From the NCBI RefSeq assembly GCF_964355755.1, contig NC_092673.1, positions 7,137,001 to 7,201,000 on the forward strand: a stretch of DNA of 64,000 nt, written 5' to 3'. How positions within the stretch are numbered: the first letter of the stretch is position 1; every line of letters begins with the position of its first letter. A model generated the notes under the pieces. The model did no database searches. It was not told where the DNA came from and saw nothing but the letters and a program-made list of their open reading frames with translations. The DNA is from Antedon mediterranea. Taxonomy: Eukaryota > Echinodermata > Crinoidea > Comatulida > Antedonidae. Position numbers and translations under genes: made by a program. Of the stretch, positions 1 to 11,187 are shown in pieces.

Positions 1-580
1 GTGCGCGCGCGTTTTTACTTGCTAATATTTTTACCCTTGACCTGAAGTTTACGTGTAGTGAATTTCATAAATATGTGATAATGAATTATGGATATATGAT
101 TGATAATGTGATTTCACAAAATGGCGTATACGTGACGTCACGGGTGAGAGATCACGCTGAAAAGCTTATTATGGCTAAGTTAAAGTATTTGAAAGACATT
201 GTGAAATTTTTGTGATCATTGCTATTCAACTTTTTGAGATATTTGATGAACAAAAAGTGTACAGAAAGAATAATAACAATAATAAAGATTTTGTACAATA
301 ACAATAGGTGATCATTTTATTCTAAATGAAATGATCACCTAATAAAACAATAATAGCTCAGTACCACCAGTAACCCGTATCACAGTAATTCCTTTTCTGA
401 TAATCGTATCAAATTAGAAATTATATTAGCATAATATTATTTCTTAAAGCTACCCATTTTTATATACTTTATTTCTTTCTGTATTGTTATATGTTTCACA
501 TTCAATGTTATATAACATATTGCTTTTAAATGAATTCCATAACGATTTACCCACTGGCTTATTTAGTGCTGATAACATTT
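1..580. other. AT-rich flank, 3' side of the LINE relic
   Basis: No coding sequence is recognisable. A consensus CRE palindrome TGACGTCA sits at 133-140. The stretch at 350-580 probably holds the 3' untranslated part of the minus-strand LINE that follows, but its end is not visible. If the receptor gene at 3055 extends upstream, this is intron sequence. Confidence 0.4.
305..341. repeat. Perfect hairpin, 13-bp stem
   Basis: TAGGTGATCATTT at 305-317 is perfectly complementary to AAATGATCACCTA at 329-341, with an 11-base loop. No function is inferred. Confidence 0.7.
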
Positions 581-1837
581 TTATTCTATAAATAGTAAAT
601 GCTGCAAAAGTGTATAAATATAATCTATTAGCTTATCTCCCGTTCCTAGTATTAATTGTTTAAATGATATATTATTGTGGTTTAAACTTACAAAGATACT
701 AAGCATTTTCCTCCAAAATTTCTGAATAAATCTACAACTAAAAAACAAATGATTTTCATTTTCAATTTCTCCACATTTGTCACACGTTTGTGTTTCCTTA
801 ACTTTCCACTGATACAGCCGTTTGTTGGTAGGCAGTATTCTATGTAACATCTTATAATTGAATTGTGCTAGTTTCTTATCTTTCATTTTACATACTTTCC
901 GTAACCAAGATGTTTTCCAATCTATGTTGTTATCATTGAAGTACTCTTCCCATTTTAGTTGTGACGTTGGAATAATGAAATATTCTTTCACAAACCATGA
1001 GTATATTAGTTTGGTAGTAATAATCTCATACTTGGTCCCAACTAACTCATCATTATCATCGCAATTGAAAATATCTACCTCCTTAATAATACGTTTCCAT
1101 TGAATTGGTATTGCCTTAATAATGCACAAAAACTCATTTAACCAGTTTGTTTTACATTGTAGTTTCACCAGTATTTCGTTTGATGTTAAAACAGTGTTCT
1201 TATTAACAATGTTTTTAATACTGATAATGCCACTGTCAATCCAATGCTTGTAGAAAAGCGATTTTTTTTTTAGTTTAACGTAGTGGTTTCCCCACAGTTG
1301 CTCATTCATTATATCGTTATAAGTTTCAGGTTTTTTTTAGAGATTCTGTTATAATTTAATTTAAGTAGCTTTTATCATATTTTTGTAAAACAGTGGAATT
1401 TTATCAGAATTAACATCACTAATGCTATGACATGACATATTAAGTAAAACATTAACATCACATATTTTTTTAATATAATACATTGGAATATTTTTCCATT
1501 TAGCACCATTATCATTCATAATTCTTTTTAACCAGCCACACATGAGTGCGTTAACATGAAGAGTAAAGTCAGGCATTTTAATGCCTCCCATCTCATCATC
1601 ACCAATTATAGTTTTTCTTTTTATCTTTTCCCTTTTATTGTTCCAAATAAAATTATATATTAGATTTGTAACTTGTGTATATACATATTTTGGAACATCA
1701 GTGATATTTGCAGCATATGTTAATTTAGATAGTGCAAGACTTTTCAGGATTATTATTCTACCAAAAATTGAAAGATTTCTAGCATTCCATTGTTTTAAAG
1801 TCTTTTATAGCTCTATTAATTTAACATCCCAGTTTTT
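581..1837 (-). mobile_element. Tx1/L1-like LINE relic, C-terminal ORF2 part
   Basis: Minus-strand translation gives the C-terminal part of a non-LTR retrotransposon ORF2. At about 1590-1830 it reads through LSIFGRIIILKSLALSKL and NLIYNFIWNNKREKIKRKT and then EMGGIKMPDF, the region after the RT thumb typical of L1/Tx1 proteins. The open frame at 581-1309 (242 residues) ends in a zinc-knuckle domain (zf-RVT type): KMLHRILPTN, then CDKCGE and HLFFSC, then FW. A stop inside the 1600-1830 segment and frame breaks near 1310-1360 make it a dead copy. It continues upstream as the RT segment at 2513-3030; the two parts are separated by a later insertion. Family placement is from motif memory, not a database search. 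Confidence 0.85.
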
Positions 1838-2512
1838 AGTCGCGTGGAAGCGACTCTATAGTTCACTATGTCAGTCGGTTGGTCGGTCGGTAAACACTAA
1901 CTTGTATATGACCTTATCTTGATATCAGTTTAATCTAGCTTAGTCAATTTTTCACAGTATATTCCTTATGGCCAGGAATCGATGTGGTTATGTTTTCACG
2001 GTGCGCAATAAAAAATTACGCGGTCTACGCACGATTTAACGAAATCACGTTTTTACAGTAATCAAATCTTCACAACCATGAATCACAATTAAATACAATT
2101 TGGTACTCATAAATTTCAGGGCATAAATCATCATATGGCAATACAATTACGCGCGTAGCGCATGTAACGCATGCGTACGCGCGCTTAAAATTTTCAAAAT
2201 TTATTTTCGATGAAATAAGAGTACGTTTCAGGCAATTTTAAGCGTTTACAAAATTGCCATGAGTGCGCAGATTTTTTGCGCGCACTGCACGTTAAATGTT
2301 ATTGCGCACTCTTTTTGCCCGATTTCTGTTTTCTTGACTTACTTTTCAACTTGAAATTACGTTATACGAGCACGTCAAAACTGACAGGCTACGCACGTGT
2401 AAATTTAAAAAATATAACTGTTTTTAAACATTTCAACATTTTTAAACATGTTCAGTAATTTCGGTCAGTTGGTAGGTTGGTCGGTCGGTCGGTAAACACT
2501 AAGCACGCGACT
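1838..2512. mobile_element. 0.7-kb TIR element (AGTCGCGTG family), copy 1
   Basis: The element is bounded by AGTCGCGTG at 1838-1846 and its inverse CACGCGACT at 2504-2512. Just inside each end is a GGTCGGTCGGT-like tract followed by TAAACACTAA. The left end can also fold on itself (GTCGC...GCGAC). There is no transposase, so it is a non-autonomous element by inference. It splits the LINE relic, so it is younger than that LINE. A second copy lies inverted at 42647-43413. The target-site duplication is not clear by eye. Confidence 0.8.
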
Positions 2513-3030
2513 GCAGCCATCTATATGGCCTTGTTTCTGGTACATTCTTCTGTATTATACCCTACATATATGCCTAAAATTTTGATCGGGTGTTTTACCC
2601 AATTTAATTCTAAAGGCCTATCTATTCTGTTCTTCCATTTACCAATCAAAAAAGCATTGGTTTTTTTTTTATTTAGTGTCATTCCAGATACTTCACAAAA
2701 AAGTTCAATTACACTGACTGCTGACTTAATACTTTTGTCATTACCAACATACAAAACAGTATCATCGGCTAATTGGCTTATTCTAGCTTCTATGTTATTT
2801 TCATTATTTGGAAGTTTAATACGCGGTACCCTTATATAGTCATCTTTGTTTCTTATTCTAGATGCCATTACTTCAACCACTAAAATGAATAACAGAGCAG
2901 ATAGAGGACAACCTTGTCTAATACCTCTTTCCATTTTAAAATTGTTTGAAACCCAGCCATTTTTAACTGTGACACATTCAACGTTATTATATAATACTTT
3001 TACCCAGTTACAAAAGGAATAGTTTAATAA
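2513..3030 (-). mobile_element. Tx1/L1-like LINE relic, reverse transcriptase part
   Basis: Reading down the minus strand from about 3030 gives an uninterrupted RT palm segment: NWVKVLYNN, NGWVSNNF, then the motif RGIRQGCPLSALLFIL, then QLADDTVLYVG (the ADD catalytic motif), then GMTLNKKKT and LGIYVGY. It stops at 2521, where the TIR element begins. The endonuclease and the N-terminal half of RT are absent, so the copy is 5'-truncated at about 3030, as is usual for LINEs. The truncation point lies only about 25 bp from the splice acceptor of the receptor exon at 3055. Confidence 0.9.
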
Positions 3031-3054
3031 AGATTGTGTATTTCTTTTTATTAG

Positions 3055-3739
3055 TTAACATCTGAGGAAATAGAAAGGATTATGTCTGGTGAAGAATATG
3101 GCATGGTAGAAAGTAGTAGTAAAGCAAGTGCGATGAGTCCATCTAGAAGTGATGGTTTTTCCGACCAGTATTCGCCGAACTCAAACGGTACAGACAGCGT
3201 TTACTCGGGTGATTCTGATCGCCAGGACGGACAACAACCTCAGGTAGATGTTGGAAGACCTAGATGGTTTCCAAGTAACAGTTCTCTTCTTCCTGAAGTC
3301 GAGAAGTTAATCATAATTGAAATGCAACAACATCTCCAAATACCATGTGAATATACTTCAAAAAAGGTAGTTGATCCAATAGAACTGTTTGAGTTACTTT
3401 GTAAAATAATGGACGAGACACTGCATATTGAAATCCTGTGGGCTAAGAGAATGCCTTATGCCCACAAAGTCCCGATTGCAGATCTGACACTTATAATCAA
3501 AAGTACATGGGCAGAGAATCTAATTCTTGCTGCTCTTCACTCCAAACCTAAAAATGTTGTTGAAGATATTAGTAACATTTTAGAAAGTTATCTCCCGAAT
3601 GACGAAGAGCTTCGTCGATTTGGTCAGACTGGCATTGAGATTATAGACAAAATGACCACAACTGCTGCTCGATATCACAAGATGGCTGTTAACCTCGGAG
3701 AGTTCGTTTGCCTCAAGACAATCAATTTCCTTAACCCAG
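3055..3739 (+). CDS. Nuclear receptor, penultimate coding exon (hinge and most of LBD)
   Basis: This exon encodes most of a ligand-binding domain of a nuclear receptor, a ligand-regulated transcription factor. I place its 5' end at 3055, after a good polypyrimidine tract and AG at 3053-3054. The frame is then open through LTSEEIERI into the Met at 3082, and LTSEEIERI resembles the (I)LTDEE stretch just after the DNA-binding domain in VDR/HR96-type receptors. Numbering from that Met: a Ser/Gly/Asp-rich hinge at 1-60; helix 1 around SLLPEVEKLIIIEMQQ (68-83); the receptor signature WAKRMPY...LTLIIKSTWAENLIL (120-149); and EFVCLKTINFLNP (207-219). It ends at a GTATGA donor (3740) with one base of a split codon. 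An alternative is that 3082 is the true start of a receptor lacking a DNA-binding domain. The subfamily is uncertain: NR1- and NR2-like features are both present. Confidence 0.85.
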
Positions 3740-4221
3740 GTATGAAGAATATGCTTTCTAATGATAAATGTAATGTGTTTCTTTTTGCCATACTGTAAAT
3801 GTTTTAATTTATTTTGTTTTACCACTATACTCTCCTAGATATTTCCCCCCTGAAATTTTTTATTTATTTAACTTAAATTATTTTTTTTGCATATGCCATT
3901 TTAATCTCACATGATAGTCATTAACTGTAAAATTTCCCTGAAAAATGTGTAATTTAAAAGCAAAGAATAGACAAGTTGTCTGTTTTTTTGTTAAATTTAA
4001 CAGTTTATTTTTCCATAAGTGAAACAATTATTTTTGAAACTACTACAAAATGACCTACAGTATTTAAAGTATAATTTTATCAATCTTAATTTTTCATGTT
4101 TTTGGGGGATAATACATCTTTAAATGTGGGCACATTAATTCTATATATACAGGTATTAGGCTACATAGCAACCATGTAAATTGCTAAAACATATTACTCT
4201 TTATTTTATTTTATTGAATAG
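3740..4221 (+). other. Phase-1 intron of the nuclear receptor gene
   Basis: GT at 3740-3741 and AG at 4220-4221 bound a 482-bp intron. The acceptor follows TTATTTTATTTTATTGAATAG. Joining the split codon G|AA gives LNP-E-IEGLSD, which continues the usual receptor pattern FNP(D/E)xxGLS without a gap and fixes both splice sites. Most of the intron is a mobile element. Confidence 0.9.
3836..4121 (-). mobile_element. MITE-like element (AAAGATGTATTG family), intronic copy
   Basis: Reverse-complemented, it aligns by eye end to end with the copy at 18645-18992: AAAGATGTATTATCCCCC at one end, CATGAAAAAT inside, then TCACATGATAG-like and GCATATG blocks, and TTCAGGGGGGAAA at the other end. It fills about 60% of the receptor intron. 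Other family members are at 6379, 10443, 18645 and 46460. Confidence 0.7.
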
Positions 4222-4520
4222 AAATAGAGGGCTTATCCGATTCAACAGCCATTGAAGAATTGAGCAAGCATTACTGTTTTTTACTACACGATCATTCGCA
4301 GCTGAACGACAACGCCCAAACGGGCCGCTTTAGGGAACTCATGATGTTGTTACCAGACGTGCGTTTTCTCGCGCGCAAATTTAACGAAGTGTCCGTAGAC
4401 AATATCCCTCTACTGTTCAAAGCCATAACGCATGCGTGCCAATTGAGAAACAGTTCTACACCGAATGCCGTTGATAGCGGGCCAACGACATCTTCAGCAG
4501 TGTCAATGATTACTGAATGA
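4222..4520 (+). CDS. Nuclear receptor, last coding exon (end of LBD)
   Basis: This exon encodes the C-terminal third of the ligand-binding domain, in phase with the exon ending at 3739. Joined, the protein has 318 residues counted from the Met at 3082. Recognisable parts are IEGLSDSTAIEEL (221-233), GRFRELMMLLPDVRFLA (254-270, the helix 10/11 pattern RFxxLLLxLPxLR) and a terminal helix NIPLLFKAITHA (280-291). A Ser/Thr-rich tail ends in MITE and TGA at 4518-4520. The terminal helix is where AF-2 belongs, but the conserved acidic residue that binds coactivators is replaced (LLFKAI). This suggests a weak, repressive or ligand-independent receptor; that is inference. Confidence 0.88.
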
Positions 4521-4715
4521 CTGAATGGTCAATTTTTAAGGCAATGTTTTACCTCCATGGTTTTATACAATGCAATATAAATTATTTTAAAAGCTGCATT
4601 TTAAGACTTAAGCAACTGTCCATAAAGTACTGTACAAGTCAATACTGATATGGCACCACTCAATTATCCATATGATACCTTGTTAGTACCATTGGTTTTT
4701 TTTGTATTAATTCAG

Positions 4716-4721
4716 AATAAA
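4716..4721 (+). terminator. Poly(A) signal AATAAA of the receptor gene
   Basis: A canonical AATAAA lies 195 bases after the stop codon and is followed by TTGAATGCATTACACTG. A second AATAAA at 5606-5611 (ACCAAATAAAAAAG) could give a longer 3' UTR of about 1.1 kb. Confidence 0.55.
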
Positions 4722-6378
4722 TTGAATGCATTACACTGTATTATTTAAAATATGAATGTCCGATTAAGCCTGGTTAGCAATAGAAACAAAACGGGTAAAG
4801 CTATTACATCATAGAAAATAATCATTTCTTCGTATAGGCCTACTCAGTATTGCATGGTTTTGTAGTTATATTTACATGTAGATTAGTTTAGTTGTTTGTA
4901 GTTTGTTTAGTTTTGCACGGTGGTTTTAAGATTTTATTTGAAAAAAAAAAAATTAATGTTCAGTAATTATATTTCGATTACAGCTCCCTTCAATTCGCTC
5001 TCTCGTGCTATAGGCCTTACTTCAGTATAACTTGATTTACCCATAATTATTACTCTCATAAAAATATGAAATATGGTAAACGTTACTAATTATAAATGTG
5101 ATTTTAAAGTAGAAAGAAGGATAAAACGAAATAGAGAAATATATACTGGTAAAGTATTATAATATCGTAGTATTGTGTACACTAATCAAAATGATCTTTT
5201 ACAAATTAAACATTCAGCTGAATGTTAGGTCTAAAGAATAGGCCATAACAATGAAATCTAGATTGCGACATGTTTTAATTAAGTGCCAACAATGATATTA
5301 CAAACGCTAGTACTGTAGTCTTTTATATTTTAATTCTTAATTATGCACCTTTGTGTAGACCTAACAACAGTGTGGTAGTTGTGCTATGGTGTACGTTCGT
5401 TCTCAGCTGATTGTATTGGGCTTAAAATGCAATTTTTATTACATTTCAAATGCTGCATATTTTCATATATTTTTCAACAAATGCAATTTTATTGTTTTGC
5501 ATATTTTTTTGTTATACCTATATATTTTTAATTTGGCAGAAATTTAATTTTCGATTATGAATGATCACTGTAAGTTTTTGAGTCTTATTCGTTCATTTGA
5601 GACCAAATAAAAAAGTATTAGTTTAGTCCGGTTATTTGAATTGTTTTGTTTAATTAGAGGCTTCTATTTTATTGTGGATGTACCGAAATTAGTAGTTTAA
5701 GGGACAACCATGTTTACACACTTCGGAATGCTTGACGACCATATACATTTTCGATGAAAACAATTAATCATTCCAACGTTATCTATCATTTATATGTATA
5801 CAGTGTTGATTTAAGGTAGATAAAGATAGTTAAAATACTCAGCTTAAATGCTGAACACTTTCTAATTATTGTGCTGTAGATAAGTTTTTGATTTTCCTTA
5901 TATTTTACATTATTTTAAGTTTATTTAATATCGTTTGTTATTTTTCCAATCGTTTTATTTATATAAATCGTTACATTCATTTAAACCAATATGGTTTCAT
6001 CTATTCTTTGAAGGTACAGTTGTTATATTATTTATAATTTTTGAGATATCGGTTTATGAGGTTGAAAGTACTTGAAACTGTCAGTGCTGTCATATAATTC
6101 TAAAATAATAGGGATTGGGATAAAATAATACTTTCAATTATGATATTATTTTAATACAGTGCCTCATTTCGGCATTGTAAAATTATTGACTTTTGAATAA
6201 TAAATCTGGATTAAAAGTTTACATTATTTTAAGGTTATTTATCATTTGTTACTTTTCGAAACGTTTTAATCTCTGCAACGAAATTGAAATCCTACAAAAT
6301 GGGGTTTATCATCTAAAATTAATGGACTTATAGCTTATACATAAATACTAGCTTATTAGGTAATTTTGAAAACTGATA
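4722..6378. other. 3' flank of the receptor gene; no gene recognised
   Basis: AT-rich single-copy-looking DNA without open frames of note. It may be partly 3' UTR if the AATAAA at 5606 is used. TAGGCCTA-type motifs occur near 4836 and 5013. Confidence 0.5.
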
Positions 6379-6642
6379 TAATTGTCCCCCTAAAAATATT
6401 CCATTTTAATGTCACATAATAGTTAATCACTAAATTGTCTATCAGACAATGGGTTTTGGTTAAAATTAAGCATTTCTTTTGTGTTTTTATAAGTAAAATA
6501 ATTATTTGTGTTGATTTTTTTTCTACAGAAATTATTAACTTTATTAAAAGTGCAAAATGGCCTATTCAAATTCTGATTTTATTCATCTTTATTTTTCAGG
6601 GTTTTTTGTTGGGGGGGGGGGGGGAGGGTAGAATACATTTTT
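6379..6642 (-). mobile_element. MITE-like element (AAAGATGTATTG family)
   Basis: It shares with the copies at 3836 and 46460 the block CCATTTTAATGTCACATAATAG, here abbreviated, then TTGTCTATCAGACAATGG, and a terminal TTTTTCAGGG...GAATACATTTTT. It contains a G-homopolymer at about 6610-6624 that is likely unstable. Confidence 0.6.
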
Positions 6643-9600
6643 AAGGAAAGTCACTGATTTAAATAAAAGAAAAAAGTTTTGATGAATCTGCTACATCTAC
6701 TAAGTGTTATAAAACAACCTGAAATGAAAGACTGTATTTAGGCCTACTACGTGTCTTCTTGGAAGTTCCTGGATACAATTAAGCGCGGCTTGAATGGTCC
6801 TTCACAAAATTATGGCCAGATTTCGTGGTCAAAGTATGTTTCAATACATTAGGTACGTTGAAAGTTAAGCCTCTGACTAATCTACACTAAATCTATTTTT
6901 AATAAAAATGAGGGATAAAAAAGAATAGACCACGATGTTCTTTATTTACCACGATCTTTGGACATGAACGTGTCCAACGCATGAGGGCGATAACAGGCAA
7001 TGTCCTTCGAGGTGAATGACCTCGCTTTAGAGGTCATATAATTTGCCAGGTCTTTAAAAACTATAGTCCGCGAATCCTTGGGTTTAATGGAAAGACAACA
7101 GACAGTAATACTGGTAATAATTGAGTTTTATGTCCTAATATATGAGTCTATAATTGATATTAGTGTTCTTATACAATGGATTTGAATATGATTACTGTAC
7201 ATTTTCTGTATAAGAAAACAGTAAACTATTAGTATAAGAAATGATATACTATAGTAATAATATGTAGCCTAGTTAGTCCGTTTTATACGTGAGTTTAGTT
7301 ACCTTAACTGATGAAAATTGAAGAGAAAGAGAGAAACATCTCAGCCTGAAATAGAAATTGAAGAAAAATCTTAGCTGGTGTTATTGGTAGATACTAATAA
7401 TGTATTATTGTATTATCAGTTCCTCATCCATAGTTAGGCTCAGGGAAATACGGTTCTAATTTTGCTATGAAGGAAATAAATCTTTTATTTTCTTCTTCAT
7501 GTTATATTATAAATAAATAAAAAACATACATTTAGGCCTAATCTTTCTAAAACTAATATTTTGTTTACGATACTGATTTTCATTTTACATGTAACACGCG
7601 ATAGACCATGTTGTTGTAATGACTGAAATTCATGTAAATAGAATGGTTCATCTCACATACAAAAACAAAGAAAGAAAGAAAGAAATGTCGATTAGACACG
7701 CGAGGGAATGGTAAAGGATTGTTTTTCAGTTTGTATGAATAGGCGTATTCGACTTATCACTCGCAAACACCTCGCAGTCATCTACTGTCATTGCTTGCAT
7801 ATAGAGAAGAGTTTGAGGTGAGGCGTTAGATTTCAGATTATTTAAATTTGTATTTTAGGCGCTTTGGGGCAATCTGCTGATTGTTCAAAGCGATATATAA
7901 ATTCGAAAAACAGCCCTGTCGGATAAGCCTAATAACCATATCCATTCAATTCGCTGAAAGTTTTGAATAAGTCAATAACGCCCTCTATTATTGATTTTGT
8001 ATAGAATAATACGGTTTGATCTCCGGCAGTATTTTCTCTGTTTTGAGGTCAGCCAGTATCTGGGTCAGACTACTTTTTCAACATAATCAACACAAAGGTC
8101 TAACTAAAGCAATTTATATTTCGATTTAGAGAGGAATTACGTAGACTTATGTTATGATGTTATTCATATATTGACCATTCATGGCGGATTTCCATGATAT
8201 TAACAGTGCAGTGTTATAGCTCGATGATTTAAATAGACACCGATGAAGCCGAATACACATGGTTTTCTTTCTACGGTATTCGTTTGATGTACCCTCAGGC
8301 CGGAAATATAATGTAAAATAGATCTATAGAGTACTATATTATTTCGGATATATATGTAATCACTGTGGAATACATAATTACGTTGATAGAAACCACCATT
8401 TCTTTTGACATCATTGAGAATAGTAGGCCAAATCGGTACACAAAGCCGATTTGTATTGACGCCCTCTATTAAAACTTTGTCTTATACTGTATTATGCGTA
8501 CCTACGGTACGCATATTTGATGAGTGTAAACTTCAATTTCATATAGTGTGAAAAGGGTAATATTAATCGTCTTAATAGTAATAATACACACTTAGGTAAC
8601 ACCAGTATTTGTAATGTAATTTATAGCTCTAGCGCAGTGGGAATAGCCACTTTCTTTGTTTTTCGCAAATAACGGTCTTTAGTAGTCTTTTTTATAAATG
8701 AATTCACCAGGATTTGAACGTGACACCGGTAAGCAACCACCGATCTACACATTCGCGTATACACCTACTACAAGTTATATGGTTGCCTGGCTATAATCTC
8801 TTAAATGGATAACAACAGATAACACCATATTATGCACAAAGAGATTTTCAAAACCACATGAAAGCGGCAAACTCAAAACAAGAGGAAAACAGTGGCTTAG
8901 CAGTGGATCAAAATTATGTACAATTACTAAATATTAATAATAATACATACATAGTATGGTCGGGAAATTGCGTTGTGTATCTGGAGGCAATGTTTCACTT
9001 TTAGCCTTTTGTAGTAGCTGGTGGTGGGCAATGGCAATGGGCCATGTAGTGTGCTGGAAGATGTCCGATCGTTAGTAGGCCTAGATGTCAGGGCGGATCG
9101 GGGGAGGGGGGGGGGGCTACTTTTCTGTATACATTAGTTGACATTTGACATAGCAGACTATTTGTTTTATCTTTTGTGAACATATCAGACTATTAACATT
9201 ATGTTAACGAACCCCGTTTAAAAAATCCGTAAACAGCTGGAAAAGTTCATAGTAGAAACTCTTGAATTAGAAATAATTATTGTATACCAAAATCATTTAT
9301 AAAATTATAATACTTTTAATTTCTCTGCCTAATATTTTTACTCACAGAACCCGAAAACAATCAATAATTTTGTTTAGAAAACAGAAAAAAGTCTGTATGG
9401 GCCAGAGGCACAACGTTATTGAATAAAAAGCCAGGCAAAGCGCGTGGATGATAAATGGGCATTTTGTCAAGAATGTCGTGAACATACACTGGTCTAATCA
9501 TGTAGGAAAACAAAAAATCCTCCATGGTCTATGCAACTTTACAAGTGATGTTCAAATATAATAGACAGAAATGGTGAGCCCCGATGACATATGATATAAA

Positions 9601-10442
9601 TCTCCTAATGTTTTTGTATGCGGTAATGATATTAAACAATTAAATGTTCAAAAATGTGTAAAAGCAATGGTCTATTATGTTCGTTTACCACTTCGGTCTA
9701 TATTGGGCCTACGCAGTGTTCTTGAGTCAGTTTTGTCTAGCCTACACTGCGCTCAACCATAATGCGTGTACTATTGTGTAAGAGGGAACCTCAAGCAAAT
9801 TGAGCATTTTGTATTTATACGCGAATTTATCAATCTATTACAATTGCAAGGATTGTTTTTTTTTAATAATTGATAGTCGTAGTCTTGCCTTTTCCCCTCT
9901 GGCATTGACATTGTCGATTACTGTCTACATTTTCTATATCCTCATTTGTTTTTAGCGTATCAACATTGTGACTCCTTACGTCCGTAATATTAATTAATTC
10001 TGCACAAAAAATGTCGAACATTAATATAGTCAACTAGCGAAAAGCCGAGCAAGTTACGGTAACTTAAGAAAATGATCCTAATACAAGGTAGTGATATTAA
10101 ACAATAAATCGTACTAAGTTTTCACGCACGTTCATTATTTTTCGTATCAGAATAATATGTAGGCCTACTGAAATTGTTATTGTCGTCAATTTATCACGTG
10201 ACCCTGCAGGCAATTACTGTTGTATTTCAGAGAATTAAAAATGATTTAAACAATACGCAGAACTTGATTAATTATACCTCGCGTAATACATGTTGCTGAG
10301 TTTGAGAAACAAGAGACGATATTGATGAGAAAGAAATCCAAACATTTAGATGAAGTGTAAACACACTTATTACTAATATCTGTGTAAGCGCTTATCCGTA
10401 TACGAGGGAAATTATCAGTTAAGTTTTACATTGTGGTCACTC
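6643..10442. other. Non-coding stretch; no gene recognised
   Basis: No exon-like sequence is convincing. Visible details: a (GAAA)n run at about 7667-7684; a G-rich run at about 9100-9116; TAGGCCTA motifs near 6741, 7532, 9082 and 10163; and, on the minus strand near 8700-8770, GTTCAAATCCTGG preceded by TGTAGATCGGTGG. The last resembles a decayed tRNA-derived B box and A box, as in SINEs, but is too degraded to call. Confidence 0.5.
8493..8515. repeat. Perfect hairpin, 10-bp stem and 3-base loop
   Basis: TATGCGTACC, loop TAC, then GGTACGCATA. No function is known; it stands out for its CpG content in an AT-rich setting. Confidence 0.7.
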
Positions 10443-10650
10443 TGAGATGAATTGTCCCCCAAAAAATCAAGATTAATGAAAAAAAAATCAGACCTTGAAT
10501 AGGCCACATGACTAAAAAAATAATGATTTCACTTATAAAAAGACAAAATAAACGGAAACTATTTTGTGAAAGTGAATAACAATTATGTGACATTAAAATT
10601 GCATATTCAACAAAAAAAATACACAATTATATTTATTGGGGTTTTCTGCG
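10443..10650 (+). mobile_element. MITE-like element (AAAGATGTATTG family)
   Basis: It begins GATGAATTGTCCCCCAAAAA and contains AAGATTAATGAAAAA, ACTTATAAAAAGACAAAATAAA and TGTGACATTAAAATTGCATA. All of these align with the 18645-18992 copy in the same orientation. The right end near 10650 is poorly defined. Confidence 0.6.
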
Positions 10651-11049
10651 GTGCGTGAACATTTTCTAGTTTAATTTGTAAGCCCATGTCCACAGGAGAT
10701 ATTTCCGTTCGGGTGGTGAAAATATTCAGGGGCTCACATCGATACGTATTATGTACCAGTCTCGAAATAAAATCATAAGTCCCTTGTCAACACATTTGGA
10801 TTGATCAGTTTTGCCCATCGACCTGTCTAATGTTAATCTTTTCTTCTTATCTTTGGAAAATTGTCATCATCGAAGGCTTCTGTCCATCAAGTTATATTAA
10901 TTTGCTTCATAAGGACAAGATATAGACTCATTACAATTTTAATAAGAATGTTTTACATTTTAAATACGATTTATTTTAATCGCAAAACTGTCCGACAGTA
11001 AGAAAACTCGACAAGTATTAACGACAGACGGATTCAAACAGATATACAC

Positions 11050-11187
11050 AAAGATTGGTTCCCCCTTGGACGCAGCGCAAGGAAGTAAGCAATTGATTAA
11101 CCACGATGCGATAATCGTCCAAACTGTCGCTTGTGATTGGTCAATTCAGGTGCCTTGTCGTTGTGTTGCGTTCAAGTGCGAGCCAAG
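11050..11187. mobile_element. MITE-like element (TTGGTTCCCAC family), degenerate copy
   Basis: The left end AAAGATTGGTTCCCCC is followed by GGACGCAGCGCAAGGAAGTAA. Inside are CTGTCGCTTGTGATTGGTCAA and a right half with GTTGCGTTC. The layout matches the full copy at 15747-15910, with the right terminus eroded. Confidence 0.6.

Noticed and set aside
1581-1922. 113-codon plus-strand ORF, and plus ORFs at 858-1103 and 2477-2839
   Set aside because: Antisense shadows of the minus-strand LINE ORF2, partly reading into the TIR element.
3580-3825. 81-codon minus-strand ORF
   Set aside because: Antisense shadow of the receptor exon, whose plus-strand frame has clear domain similarity.
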